A stretch of DNA of 64,000 nt from contig NZ_JABBGA010000006.1 in NCBI RefSeq assembly GCF_012927165.1, positions 124,001-188,000 of the forward strand. The letters run 5' to 3'. Positions 47,591 through 56,794 of the stretch are shown here, piece by piece. The notes beneath the pieces are model-generated. The model worked only from the letters and a program-made list of their open reading frames with translations. It was not told the origin of the DNA and ran no database searches. Made by a program: the position numbers and the translations under genes. Numbering within the stretch: the stretch's first letter is position 1; every line of letters begins with the position of its first letter. This stretch comes from Zoogloea dura (GTDB lineage: Bacteria > Pseudomonadota > Gammaproteobacteria > Burkholderiales > Rhodocyclaceae).

Positions 47591-49549
47591 ATGGAATTCA
47601 TCGATCTGCCGCCGATGCGGAAGGCTGCGGGCCAGGTGCGCCTGCCGGGCTCCAAGAGCATTTCGAACCGGGTGCTGCTGCTGGCTGCGCTGGCCGAAGG
47701 CGAGACCCTGGTCGAGGATCTGCTCGACTCCGATGACACGCGGGTCATGCGTAACGCCATCGTCGCCCTCGGCGTGGAGGTGGTGGAGGAGGGCGCTGCG
47801 CTGCGGGTCAAGGGATGTGGCGGGGGCTTTCCCGGGCTCAAGGCCGACCTGTTCGTCGGCAACTCGGGGCTCAGCATCCGTACCCTGGTGCCCGCCATCG
47901 CGGCCAGCCTTTCCCTTGCTGCCGATGACGCGGAGGTGCGCCTTTCCGGGGTGCCCCGCATGCATGAACGCCCCATCGGCGACCTGGTCGATGGGCTCAA
48001 GCAGCTTGGTGCGCGGGTCGAGTGGCTGGGGCAGGAGGGCTATCCTCCGCTGGCTCTCAGGCCGGCTCGCCTGCAGGCCGAGCGGGTCAGCGTGCGGGGC
48101 AATGTCTCGAGCCAGTTCCTCACCGGGCTGCTCCAGGCCGCACCGCTGGTGGCGCGAGACAAGCCGCTGGTCATCGAGGTGGAGGGCGAGCTGATCAGCC
48201 GCCCCTATGTGGAAATCACCCTCAACCTGATGGAGCGCTTCGGCGTGAGCGTGCAGCGCGAGGGCTGGAATCGCTTCATCGTGGCGGCCGGGCAGGCTTA
48301 TCGCTCACCGGGCCGGATCGCGGTCGAGGGGGATGCCTCCACGGCCAGCTACTTCCTGGCCGCCGGTGCGCTGGGCGGCGGGCCGCTGCGGGTTGTCGGC
48401 GCAGGGCGGCGGAGCATCCAGGGAGATGTGAAGTTTGCCGACGCGCTGGCCGTGATGGGCGCCGAGATCACCTGGGGCGACGACTGGATCGAGGCGCGCG
48501 CGCCGGCTTCCGGCCGTCTCAAGGCCTTCGATCTCGATCTCAACCACATTCCCGATGCGGCCATGACCCTGTCGGTGGCGGCCTTGTTTGCCGATGGCCC
48601 CAGCACCCTGCGCAACATCGGCAGCTGGCGCGTCAAGGAAACCGACCGTATCGCTGCCATGGCGACCGAGCTGCGCAAGCTCGGGGCGACGGTCGAGGAG
48701 TTTCCCGAGAGCATCCGCGTCACCCCGCCGGCCCGCCTGCAGCCTGCAGCCATCGACACCTACGACGACCACCGGGTGGCCATGTGCTTCTCCCTGGCGA
48801 CCCTGGGCGGCAGCTACGTGCGGATCAACGATCCGAAATGTGTGAACAAGACCTTCCCCGAATATTTCCAGACCTTCGCCGGCATCGCGCAGCCGGTGCC
48901 GGTGGTGGCCATCGATGGCCCTTCCGCTTCCGGCAAGGGCACGGTGGCGGCGCTGGTGGCCGAGGCTCTGGGTTTTGCGCACCTCGACAGCGGTGCGTTA
49001 TACCGGATCGTGGCCCTGTCGGCCATGCGCAAGGGCGTTGCCCTGGAGGACGAGCCGGCGGTCGCCGCGCTGGCCGCCGGCTTGCCCGCGCGTTTCGAGG
49101 GCGGGCGGGTGTTGCTCGATGGCGACGACGTGACCGACGAGATCCGCAGTGAGACCTGTTCCGTTGGCGCTTCGCGGGTCGCGGTGCTGCCGCAGGTGCG
49201 GGACGCCCTGTTCTGGCGCCAGCGGGCCTACCGCAGCGGGGCCGGTGTCGTCGCCGAGGGCCGTGACATGGGCTCGGTGGTGTTCCCGGACGCAGAGCTC
49301 AAGATATTCCTGACCGCTTCCGTGGAAGCGCGCGCCGAACGCCGTTATAAGCAGTTGATCGGTAAAGGAATGGCTGCTAGTATGATTGATCTGCTCAAAG
49401 ATCTCCATGAACGGGATGCGCGGGATTCCCAGCGCGCCGTGGCGCCTTTGAAGCAGTGCGAGGATGCGGCCCTGCTCGATACCTCCGAATTGACCGTCCA
49501 GCAGGCGGTGGATTTCGTGGTGGAGCGTGCGGCGGGTCTTCGCAAGTGA
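47591..49549 (+). CDS. aroA-cmk: Fused 3-phosphoshikimate 1-carboxyvinyltransferase/cytidylate kinase
   Basis: A single open frame of 652 residues. Residues 1 to about 435 are EPSP synthase ([36 protein letters not shown]). A short joint ([15 protein letters not shown]) leads to a complete cytidylate kinase (about 437-652) with the P-loop at residues 443-451 in [10 protein letters not shown] and [13 protein letters not shown]. The first half makes EPSP for chorismate; the second phosphorylates CMP and dCMP. The two genes are usually adjacent but separate. No stop or ribosome site lies at the joint. Confidence 0.95.
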   Translation: MEFIDLPPMRKAAGQVRLPGSKSISNRVLLLAALAEGETLVEDLLDSDDTRVMRNAIVALGVEVVEEGAALRVKGCGGGFPGLKADLFVGNSGLSIRTLVPAIAASLSLAADDAEVRLSGVPRMHERPIGDLVDGLKQLGARVEWLGQEGYPPLALRPARLQAERVSVRGNVSSQFLTGLLQAAPLVARDKPLVIEVEGELISRPYVEITLNLMERFGVSVQREGWNRFIVAAGQAYRSPGRIAVEGDASTASYFLAAGALGGGPLRVVGAGRRSIQGDVKFADALAVMGAEITWGDDWIEARAPASGRLKAFDLDLNHIPDAAMTLSVAALFADGPSTLRNIGSWRVKETDRIAAMATELRKLGATVEEFPESIRVTPPARLQPAAIDTYDDHRVAMCFSLATLGGSYVRINDPKCVNKTFPEYFQTFAGIAQPVPVVAIDGPSASGKGTVAALVAEALGFAHLDSGALYRIVALSAMRKGVALEDEPAVAALAAGLPARFEGGRVLLDGDDVTDEIRSETCSVGASRVAVLPQVRDALFWRQRAYRSGAGVVAEGRDMGSVVFPDAELKIFLTASVEARAERRYKQLIGKGMAASMIDLLKDLHERDARDSQRAVAPLKQCEDAALLDTSELTVQQAVDFVVERAAGLRK

Positions 49550-49570
49550 GCGCAACTGAGCGCAACTGAG
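49547..49570 (+). repeat. Ten-base tandem repeat spanning the aroA-cmk stop codon
   Basis: TGAGCGCAAC is repeated twice and followed by TGAG (2.4 units). The first unit begins with the stop codon itself, and each following unit offers another TGA. Confidence 0.8.
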
Positions 49571-49662
49571 TTTGTAGTCAAGGTCTTCCACTTCCCGCCC
49601 GGGTGGTGGAGGGTTGTTCAACCAGGAGCCGTTTCACGACGGTTGTAAGGTTCTTTTTTCAT

Positions 49663-51369
49663 ATGTCCACTGCCACCCCTGTCTCCTTCGAGGAAAGCTT
49701 TGCCGCCCTCTTCGAGGAATCCCTCAATCGTCAGGAAATGCGCGCCGGCGAAGTCATTACCGCCGAAGTCGTGCGCATCGACCAGAACTTCGTCGTCGTC
49801 AACGCCGGTCTCAAGTCCGAGAGCTACATTCCCATCGAGGAATTCCGTAGCGATCGTGGCGAGCTCATGGCCGAAATCGGCGACTATGTGCAGGTCGCCA
49901 TCGAGCAGCTCGAAGACGGTTACGGCGAAACCCGCCTGTCCCGCGACAAGGCCAAGCGCATTGCCGCCTGGAACGACCTCGACAAGGCACTGAACGACGC
50001 GATCCTCGTGAAGGGCATGATCACCGGCAAGGTGAAGGGTGGCCTGACGGTCATGGTGAACGGCATCCGTGCATTCCTGCCGGGTTCCCTGGTGGACATG
50101 CGTCCGGTCAAGGACACCACCCCGTTCGAAGGCAAGGAATTCGAATTCCGCGTGATCAAGCTCGACCGCAAGCGCAACAACGTGGTCGTGTCCCGTCGCG
50201 CCGTGCTGGAAGCCTCCATGGGCGAAGAGCGTCAGAAGCTCCTCGAAACCCTGAAGGAAGGCACTGTCGTCAAGGGTATCGTCAAGAACATCACCGACTA
50301 CGGCGCATTCGTGGATCTGGGTGGCATCGACGGCCTGCTGCACATCACCGACCTGGCCTGGCGCCGTGTTCGTCACCCGTCCGAAGTTCTGGCCGTGGGC
50401 GACGAGCTGGAAGCCAAGGTGCTCAAGTTCGACCAGGAGAAGAACCGCGTCTCCCTGGGTCTCAAGCAGCTGGGCGAAGATCCGTGGGTGGGCATCTCCC
50501 GTCGTTACCCGCAAGGTACCCGTCTGTTCGGCAAGGTCACCAACATCACCGACTATGGTGCGTTCGTGGAAGTCGAGCAGGGCATCGAGGGCCTGGTTCA
50601 CGTGTCCGAAATGGACTGGACCAACAAGAACATCCACCCGACCAAGGTTGTCCAGTTGGGCGACGAAGTCGAAGTGATGATCCTCGAGATCGACGAAGAC
50701 CGTCGCCGCATCTCCCTGGGCATGAAGCAGTGCATGTCCAACCCGTGGGACGATTTCGCCATCAACCACAAGAAGGGCGACAAGGTCCGTGGTCAGATCA
50801 AGTCCCTGACCGACTTCGGCGTGTTCATCGGCCTGGAAGGTGGTATCGACGGTCTGGTGCACCTGTCCGACCTGTCCTGGTCCCTGACCGGCGAAGAAGC
50901 TGTTCGCCAGTACAAGAAGGGCGACGAGGTCGAGGCCGTGGTGCTGAACATCGACGTCGAGAAGGAGCGCATCTCCCTCGGCATCAAGCAACTCGATGGC
51001 GACCCCTTCACCAACTTCATCGCCACCCACGACAAGAACACCCTCGTGAATGGCACCGTGAAGACCGTGGATGCCCGTGGCGCCGTGATCGCCCTGAACA
51101 ACGACGTCGAAGGCTACCTGCGCGCGTCCGAGTTCTCCCGCGACCGTGTGGACGATCTGTCCCTGCTGCTGAAGGTCGGTGAGGAAGTCGAGGCCCTGAT
51201 CGTCAACGTGGATCGCAAGACCCGTGGCATCAACCTCTCCATCCGCGCCAAGGATCAGGTTGAACAAAGCGAAGCAATGAGCAAGCTGGCGTCCGACAGC
51301 GCCTCCGCTGCCAGCGGCACCACCAACCTCGGTGCGCTGCTGAAGGCCAAGCTCAACGAGCAGAAGTAA
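49663..51369 (+). CDS. rpsA: 30S ribosomal protein S1
   Basis: A 568-residue protein with six S1 RNA-binding repeats, for example [32 protein letters not shown] and [20 protein letters not shown]1 binds mRNA leaders and brings them to the 30S subunit. The ATG at 49663 has only a distant GTAAGG and no strong Shine-Dalgarno site, as in other rpsA genes where S1 autoregulates its translation. The gap after cmk is 113 bases. Codon use is strongly biased, as expected for a highly expressed gene. Confidence 0.96.
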   Translation: MSTATPVSFEESFAALFEESLNRQEMRAGEVITAEVVRIDQNFVVVNAGLKSESYIPIEEFRSDRGELMAEIGDYVQVAIEQLEDGYGETRLSRDKAKRIAAWNDLDKALNDAILVKGMITGKVKGGLTVMVNGIRAFLPGSLVDMRPVKDTTPFEGKEFEFRVIKLDRKRNNVVVSRRAVLEASMGEERQKLLETLKEGTVVKGIVKNITDYGAFVDLGGIDGLLHITDLAWRRVRHPSEVLAVGDELEAKVLKFDQEKNRVSLGLKQLGEDPWVGISRRYPQGTRLFGKVTNITDYGAFVEVEQGIEGLVHVSEMDWTNKNIHPTKVVQLGDEVEVMILEIDEDRRRISLGMKQCMSNPWDDFAINHKKGDKVRGQIKSLTDFGVFIGLEGGIDGLVHLSDLSWSLTGEEAVRQYKKGDEVEAVVLNIDVEKERISLGIKQLDGDPFTNFIATHDKNTLVNGTVKTVDARGAVIALNNDVEGYLRASEFSRDRVDDLSLLLKVGEEVEALIVNVDRKTRGINLSIRAKDQVEQSEAMSKLASDSASAASGTTNLGALLKAKLNEQK

Positions 51370-51380
51370 GCGGTTCAGGC

Positions 51381-51665
51381 ATGACGAAGTCGGAGCTCAT
51401 CGCCCGGCTGGCGGAGCGTTTTCCCCAGCTGGTTGCGAAGGACGCCGAATTCGCGGTAAAGATGATTCTCGATGCGATGACCGATGCCTTGTCGCGGGGT
51501 GATCGTATCGAGATCCGCGGTTTTGGCAGCTTTGCCTTGAATTACCGGCCTCCCCGGGTCGGGCGTAATCCGAAATCGGGGGAAAAAGTCCAGGTGCCGG
51601 AGAAGTATGTTCCGCATTTTAAGGCCGGCAAGGAACTGCGGGAGCGCGTCGATATGATGGGTTGA
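51381..51665 (+). CDS. ihfB: Integration host factor beta subunit
   Basis: A 94-residue HU/IHF-family DNA-bending protein. [12 protein letters not shown] and [21 protein letters not shown], including the Pro intercalation tip RNPKSG, are characteristic. It pairs with IhfA, encoded near the right edge of this window. It follows rpsA by 11 bp, as in E. coli, and ends at a strong terminator. Confidence 0.95.
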   Translation: MTKSELIARLAERFPQLVAKDAEFAVKMILDAMTDALSRGDRIEIRGFGSFALNYRPPRVGRNPKSGEKVQVPEKYVPHFKAGKELRERVDMMG

Positions 51666-51709
51666 GGCCCATCCGACGGTTTCCGGTCCGGAAGCCCGAG
51701 CCTGAAACG

Positions 51710-51739
51710 GAAGGCGGCGAAAGCCGCCTTCTTTTTTTT
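51710..51739 (+). terminator. Intrinsic terminator after ihfB
   Basis: A 9-bp perfect stem (GAAGGCGGC with GCCGCCTTC, loop GAAA) is followed by eight T residues. Confidence 0.92.
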
Positions 51740-51764
51740 GTCCACGTCGGGGATAATTTGGGAC

Positions 51765-52070
51765 ATGCGCGCCCTTATCTGGATTCTCCGGCTGTTTTTA
51801 TTCCTCCTGCTCTTCGGCTTCGCCGTCAAGAATGACGATGTCGTCGTCTTGCGGTTCTTTTTCGGGGCGCAGTGGCAGATGCCGCTGGTGCTCGTGATTC
51901 TTCTATTCGTGGTGGTTGGCGTATTGGTCGGTGTAACGGCGACGCTCTCCATCCTCTATCGACAGCACCGGGAGATCGACAATCTCCGCCGCAGCGGCCC
52001 TCGTGTCGCTTCGGATGTCCGTGTCCGGCCGCCAGTGGCCGATGGTCCGGACCTGCCTGAGACCTACTGA
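51765..52070 (+). CDS. lapA: LapA family (DUF1049) lipopolysaccharide assembly protein A
   Basis: A 101-residue inner-membrane protein with two hydrophobic helices (LFLFLLLFGFAVKN and LVLVILLFVVVGVLVGV) and a cytoplasmic basic tail, the DUF1049 architecture. It acts with LapB in LPS synthesis control. A GATAAT sequence ends only eight bases before the ATG, so the transcript could be nearly leaderless if this is the -10 element; the -35 match is poor. It lies four bases before lapB. Confidence 0.88.
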   Translation: MRALIWILRLFLFLLLFGFAVKNDDVVVLRFFFGAQWQMPLVLVILLFVVVGVLVGVTATLSILYRQHREIDNLRRSGPRVASDVRVRPPVADGPDLPETY

Positions 52071-52074
52071 ATCC

Positions 52075-53250
52075 ATGGAATTCGAGTTGTGGTGGCTGCT
52101 TGCCTTTCCCCTGTTCTTCGTCCTGGGGTGGCTGGCGGCACGGATTGACATCAAGCACCTGGTCAAGGAGTCGCGGGCATTGCCGCGAACCTACCTGACC
52201 GGCCTCAATTTTCTGCTCAATGAGCAGCCTGACAAGGCCATTGATGCCTTTATCGAGGCAGTGAAGATCGACAACCAGACCGTCGAGCTGCACTTTGCCC
52301 TGGGCAGCCTGTTCCGCCGTCGTGGTGAAACCGACAGGGCGATCCGGATGCACCAGAACCTGATCGATCGCGATGACCTGTCGGATGATCAGCGCCTGCA
52401 GGCCACCTCCGAACTCGGTCTCGATTACCTCAAGGCCGGCCTGCTTGACCGGGCCGAGGCGGTGTTTACACAACTGCGCGGTTCCCGTCTCGATGAGTTC
52501 GCCCTCAAGAATCTGCTCGACATCTATCAGCAGGAGAAGGACTGGCGCAAGGCGATTGAGATCGCCGAGGCACTGCCGGGCCATGAGAGCGCGCTGTGGG
52601 AAAAGGAAGTAGCCAACTTCCACTGCGAGCTGGCGTCCGACCATCTGGCCAATTCCCGCTTCAGCGACGCCTTGACCGCATTGCGGCGGGCGCTCGAAAT
52701 GAACCGGAAATCCGTGCGTGCGAGCATGTTGCTGGGCGATCTGCATGCCGCGCAGGGTGACGATCAGGAGGCGCTGGAGGCCTGGAAGAAGGTGGAGAGC
52801 CAGAATCCCGTCTATCTGGCGCTGGTGGCCGAGCGTCTGATGGACGCCTATCGGCGTCTGGGCAGTCTCGAGCAGGGCATGCAACTGCTGCGCAGCTACC
52901 TGGAGAAATATCCGTCGCTGGATCTGCTGGATGCCTTGTTCCAGTGGGAGCTGCAGAAGGAGGGCGCGTCGGCGGCCTACCATCTGGTGCGGGACGAGCT
53001 GCAGCGCAACCCGACCCTGCTGGGCCTCGACAAGTTGCTGGAGGCGGCGCTGCTGACGGCACCGGCCGAGCAGCGGATGGATATTGAGTTGGTCAAGGGC
53101 CTCGTGCATGGCCACACCCGTCGGGTGGCGCGCTATCGCTGCGATGCCTGTGGTTTCAAGGCGCGTCAGTTCTACTGGCGCTGTCCGGCCTGCGGCGGTT
53201 GGGAAACCTATCCGCCCCGGCGTACCGAAGAATTCGATCTGACCCCCTGA
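52075..53250 (+). CDS. lapB: Lipopolysaccharide assembly protein B (YciM-like)
   Basis: A 391-residue protein with an N-terminal membrane helix (LWWLLAFPLFFVLGWLAA), a run of TPR repeats (from FLLNEQPDKAIDAFIEAVKI) and a C-terminal rubredoxin-like zinc site (CDACG and CPACGGW). In E. coli LapB promotes FtsH degradation of LpxC, balancing LPS and phospholipid synthesis. Order ihfB-lapA-lapB is conserved with E. coli pyrF context apart from the next gene. Confidence 0.93.
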   Translation: MEFELWWLLAFPLFFVLGWLAARIDIKHLVKESRALPRTYLTGLNFLLNEQPDKAIDAFIEAVKIDNQTVELHFALGSLFRRRGETDRAIRMHQNLIDRDDLSDDQRLQATSELGLDYLKAGLLDRAEAVFTQLRGSRLDEFALKNLLDIYQQEKDWRKAIEIAEALPGHESALWEKEVANFHCELASDHLANSRFSDALTALRRALEMNRKSVRASMLLGDLHAAQGDDQEALEAWKKVESQNPVYLALVAERLMDAYRRLGSLEQGMQLLRSYLEKYPSLDLLDALFQWELQKEGASAAYHLVRDELQRNPTLLGLDKLLEAALLTAPAEQRMDIELVKGLVHGHTRRVARYRCDACGFKARQFYWRCPACGGWETYPPRRTEEFDLTP

Positions 53251-53333
53251 GTCGTCACGGGGCTGCACTCGAGTGACACGGAGTGCCGGGGTTTGACTGA
53301 AATTTCACCTGGAATTCTCGCGGGAACATTCAT

Positions 53334-54656
53334 ATGAAGATTACGGTGGTTGGCACGGGTTATGTGGGGCTTGTCTCCGGGGCCTGTCTGGCGGAGATGG
53401 GCAACGACGTGCTGTGCCTCGACCTCGATCCGGAGAAGATCCGGATTCTCGAGGAAGGTGGTATCCCCATTCACGAGCCCGGGCTCGATCAGGTTGTCGC
53501 CCGCAATGTGGCGGCCGGCCGCCTGCATTTCACGACCAATGTGCAGGATGCGGTCCAGTTCGGCACCATCCAGTTCATTGCCGTGGGCACGCCGCCCGAC
53601 GAGGATGGCTCTGCCGATCTGCAGTACGTCTTGTCGGCGGCTCGCGCGATCGGCCGGCACATGACTGACTACAAGGTGATCGTGGACAAGAGCACGGTCC
53701 CGGTCGGCACCGCCGACAAGGTCAAGGCGGCGGTCCAGGCCGAGCTCGATGCCCGTGGTGCGACCATCCCCTACAGCATCGTGTCGAACCCCGAGTTCCT
53801 CAAGGAGGGGGCGGCTGTCGACGATTTCATGCGTCCCGACCGCATCGTCGTGGGTGCCGAGGACGATCAGGCGATCTTCCTGATGAAGGCCTTGTACGCG
53901 CCTTTCCAGCGCAACCACGAAAAGCTGCTGATCATGGATCTGCGCAGTGCCGAGCTCACCAAGTATGCGGCCAACGCCATGCTGGCCACCCGCATCAGCT
54001 TCATGAACGAACTGGCCCTGCTGGCCGAGTCGCTGGGCGCCGACATCGAACTGGTCCGTCAGGGGATCGGCAGCGATCCGCGCATCGGTTATCACTTCCT
54101 GTATGCCGGTTGTGGCTATGGCGGCTCCTGCTTCCCCAAGGACGTGAAGGCCCTGATCCGTACGGGGGCCGACGAAGGGCACGCCCTGCGGGTGCTCAAC
54201 GCCGTTGAAGAAGCCAATGATGCCCAGAAGCAGGTGCTGGTGGACAAGGTGGTGGCCCGTTTTGGCGAGGATCTGTCCGGTCTCAACTTCGCCATCTGGG
54301 GGTTGGCCTTCAAGCCCAATACCGACGACATGCGCGAAGCGCCGAGCCGGGTCATCATCGCCGAGTTGTTCAAGCGCGGAGCGACGGTGACGGCCTACGA
54401 TCCGGTGGCGATGTCCGAGACCGCCCGTATTTTCGGCGACGAGCCGCGCCTGCGTTATGCCGAGCGTCCTATGCAGGCGCTGGATGGCGCCGATGCCCTG
54501 CTGATCGTGACCGAGTGGAAGGAATTCCGCAGTCCCGATTTTGGCGCCATCAAGGACAAGCTCAAGACCCCGATCATTTTCGATGGCCGCAATCTCTTTG
54601 ATCCCAAGCTGCCCCGTGAGGCTGGCCTGACCTACCTGAGCATCGGCCGGCCCTGA
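53334..54656 (+). CDS. ugd: UDP-glucose 6-dehydrogenase
   Basis: A 440-residue NAD-dependent enzyme. [20 protein letters not shown] is the Rossmann N-terminus and the catalytic Cys is in [12 protein letters not shown]. It oxidises UDP-glucose to UDP-glucuronate for surface polysaccharide or lipid A decoration. It follows lapB by 83 bp in an envelope-related context and is ended by a terminator. Start ATG 53334 is preceded by CGGGAAC. Confidence 0.95.
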   Translation: MKITVVGTGYVGLVSGACLAEMGNDVLCLDLDPEKIRILEEGGIPIHEPGLDQVVARNVAAGRLHFTTNVQDAVQFGTIQFIAVGTPPDEDGSADLQYVLSAARAIGRHMTDYKVIVDKSTVPVGTADKVKAAVQAELDARGATIPYSIVSNPEFLKEGAAVDDFMRPDRIVVGAEDDQAIFLMKALYAPFQRNHEKLLIMDLRSAELTKYAANAMLATRISFMNELALLAESLGADIELVRQGIGSDPRIGYHFLYAGCGYGGSCFPKDVKALIRTGADEGHALRVLNAVEEANDAQKQVLVDKVVARFGEDLSGLNFAIWGLAFKPNTDDMREAPSRVIIAELFKRGATVTAYDPVAMSETARIFGDEPRLRYAERPMQALDGADALLIVTEWKEFRSPDFGAIKDKLKTPIIFDGRNLFDPKLPREAGLTYLSIGRP

Positions 54657-54680
54657 TCTTTCAGAGCGTCGCATGTCCCG

Positions 54681-54709
54681 GAGGGCTTCCCAGGAAGCCC
54701 TCTTTTTTC
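54681..54709 (+). terminator. Intrinsic terminator after ugd
   Basis: GAGGGCTTC and GAAGCCCTC form a 9-bp stem with a CCAG loop and are followed by TTTTTT. Confidence 0.88.
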
Positions 54710-54815
54710 TTCGCTGTTACCGTATTGCAACAAAACCGTGGGCCGGCCTGCCGTCCTCAGGAGCTGCATTCGGTATCATCTGCCCCAACTCCAACTTTCG
54801 ATTCTGGTGAGCGCC

Positions 54816-55706
54816 ATGGAATTCAAGACTCTCGAGGACTACGTGGGGCAGACGCCCCTGGTGCGCCTCAAACGCATCACGGCCGGCCGCAACAATGTCA
54901 TCCTGGCCAAGCTGGAGGGCAACAACCCGGCGGGGTCGGTCAAGGATCGCCCGGCGCTGTCCATGATTCTCCATGCCGAGGAGCGGGGCGACATCAGCCC
55001 TGGGCACACCCTGATCGAGGCCACCAGCGGCAATACCGGCATCGCCCTGGCGATGGCGGCGGCGATCCGCGGCTACGGCATGATCCTGGTGATGCCCGAG
55101 AATCAGAGCATCGAACGCCGCCAGACCATGCGCGCCTTTGGTGCCGAACTGGTGCTGACGCCGAAGGAGGGCGGGATGGAGCTGGCCCGCGATGTGGCGG
55201 AGCGCATGCGCGACGAAGGCAAGGGCGTGATCCTCGACCAGTTTGCCAACCAGGACAATCCGCGGGCCCACATCGAGGGCACCGGCCCCGAGATCTGGGA
55301 GCAGACCGGCGGCACCATCACCCACTTCATCAGCAGCATGGGCACCACCGGCACCATCATGGGGGCGTCCACCTACCTCAAGTCGCGCAATCCGGACATC
55401 CGCATCATCGGTTGCCAGCCGACCGAAGGGGCGCAGATCCCCGGGATCCGCAAGTGGCCGGAAGCCTACCTGCCCAGCATCTACGACAAGTCCCGGGTGG
55501 ACCAGTTGGAGTACGTGGGGCAGGCCGATGCCGAGGAAATGACCCGTCGCCTGGCCCGGGAGGAGGGCATCTTTGCCGGTATCTCTTCCGGTGGCGCAAT
55601 GCATGTGGCGCTGCGACTCGCCGAGCAGGTAGAGAACGCTGTGATCGTCTCCATTGTTTGTGACCGTGGCGACCGTTACCTGTCCACCGGTGTCTTTCCC
55701 GCCTGA
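54816..55706 (+). CDS. cysM: Cysteine synthase B (O-acetylserine sulfhydrylase B)
   Basis: A 296-residue fold-type II PLP enzyme from the ATG at 54816 (GGTGAG upstream). LEDYVGQTPLVRLKRI, the PLP lysine in PAGSVKDRPA, TSGNTGIALAM and GISSGGAMHVAL are diagnostic; CysM rather than CysK is indicated by the RRQTMRAFGAEL segment and overall length. It makes cysteine from O-acetylserine and sulfide or thiosulfate. Confidence 0.92.
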   Translation: MEFKTLEDYVGQTPLVRLKRITAGRNNVILAKLEGNNPAGSVKDRPALSMILHAEERGDISPGHTLIEATSGNTGIALAMAAAIRGYGMILVMPENQSIERRQTMRAFGAELVLTPKEGGMELARDVAERMRDEGKGVILDQFANQDNPRAHIEGTGPEIWEQTGGTITHFISSMGTTGTIMGASTYLKSRNPDIRIIGCQPTEGAQIPGIRKWPEAYLPSIYDKSRVDQLEYVGQADAEEMTRRLAREEGIFAGISSGGAMHVALRLAEQVENAVIVSIVCDRGDRYLSTGVFPA

Positions 55707-55708
55707 TC

Positions 55709-56524
55709 ATGACGATGCCGACCACACTCGTCTTCGATATCGAGACCATTCCCGATGTGGCGGGGATCCGGAGCCTGCACGGCCTGCCAGCGGACCTTGG
55801 CGACGAGGAGGTGGCCGAATACGCTTTCCAGTTGCGTCGGGCGGCCACTGGCAACGATTTCCTGCCTCACCACTTGCAGCGGGTGGTCACCATTTCCTGT
55901 GTGCTGCGGGATGCTTCCCAGTTCCGGGTCTTCTCCCTGTCCGAGCCTGACTGTCAGGAGGGGCAGATCATCCAGCGCTTCTTTGACGGCATCGAGCGTT
56001 TCACGCCGCAACTGGTGTCGTGGAATGGCGGGGGCTTCGACCTGCCCGTGCTCCACTATCGCGGCATGCTGCACGGCGTGGCCGCACCCCGCTACTGGGA
56101 TCTGGGCGACGGTGATTATGTGGACTCCCGTGAGTTCAAGTGGAACAACTACATCGGCCGCTACCATCTGCGTCACCTGGACCTGATGGACCTGCTGGCC
56201 TTGTACCAGCCCAGAGCCAGCGCACCCCTCGATGACCTGGCCAAGCTGATGGGTTTTCCGGGCAAGCTGGGCATGGACGGCTCGGCAGTCTGGAAGGGCT
56301 ATTGCGAAGGGCGGATCGCCGATATCCGCGATTACTGCGAAACCGACGTCGTTAACACCTATCTGGTGTTCCTGCGTTTTCAACTCATGCGGGGCACCAT
56401 TGATCGCCAGCACTATGAGGCGGAGCTGGCTTTCGTGAAGGAAGCCCTGGGGCGTCTGGAGGCCGAGCACTGGAAGCGCTTCCTGGCGGCCTGGCCGGAA
56501 TCGGGTCTTGATAAAGTAATTTGA
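55709..56524 (+). CDS. Predicted 3'-5' exonuclease, PolB-like DEDDy family
   Basis: A 271-residue protein whose active-site acidic residues are Asp/Glu in VFDIETIPD, Asp in SWNGGGFDLPVL and the Tyr-Asp pair in DYCETDVVNTY. This family resembles the proofreading domain of family B polymerases but stands alone; its cellular role is not established. It begins three bases after cysM, indicating co-transcription. Confidence 0.85.
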   Translation: MTMPTTLVFDIETIPDVAGIRSLHGLPADLGDEEVAEYAFQLRRAATGNDFLPHHLQRVVTISCVLRDASQFRVFSLSEPDCQEGQIIQRFFDGIERFTPQLVSWNGGGFDLPVLHYRGMLHGVAAPRYWDLGDGDYVDSREFKWNNYIGRYHLRHLDLMDLLALYQPRASAPLDDLAKLMGFPGKLGMDGSAVWKGYCEGRIADIRDYCETDVVNTYLVFLRFQLMRGTIDRQHYEAELAFVKEALGRLEAEHWKRFLAAWPESGLDKVI

Positions 56525-56532
56525 AGAAGTAG

Positions 56533-56560
56533 TTGACAGGTTCTGGGAACCGTCTATAAT
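56533..56560 (+). promoter_or_regulatory. Consensus sigma-70 promoter of tRNA-Val
   Basis: TTGACA (56533-56538) and TATAAT (56555-56560) are both perfect, with a 16-base spacer. Transcription would begin near 56567, five bases before the mature tRNA. Confidence 0.92.
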
Positions 56561-56571
56561 GCGGGCTTCTT

Positions 56572-56648
56572 AGGCGCGTAGCTCAGCTGGTTAGAGCACC
56601 ACCTTGACATGGTGGGGGTCGTTGGTTCGAGTCCAATCGCGCCTACCA
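56572..56648 (+). tRNA. tRNA-Val (anticodon GAC)
   Basis: A 77-base tRNA with an encoded CCA. The acceptor stem pairs AGGCGCG with CGCGCCT; the D-arm is GCTCAGCTGGTTAGAGC; the anticodon stem CCACC/GGTGG holds the loop TTGACAT with GAC at 34-36; the T-arm contains GGTTCGAGTCC. It reads valine codons GUC and GUU. Confidence 0.96.
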
Positions 56649-56737
56649 AACACCTAAGAAGGAAAACGAATGTCTCGAACTTGCGGCGCTAAGGCTAGGT
56701 AATAACGAGTCTGCTGTAAGGCGTTTTCCAAAAAAGA

Positions 56738-56767
56738 AAAAGTGCGGCTCGTCCGCACTTTTTTTTT
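56738..56767 (+). terminator. Intrinsic terminator after tRNA-Val
   Basis: AAAAGTGCGG and CCGCACTTTT form a 10-bp stem around CTCGT and run into a T9 tract. It ends the tRNA transcript just before thrS. Confidence 0.9.
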
Positions 56768-56794
56768 GCCCTGAATTTTCCGAAGCGAGCCCCC

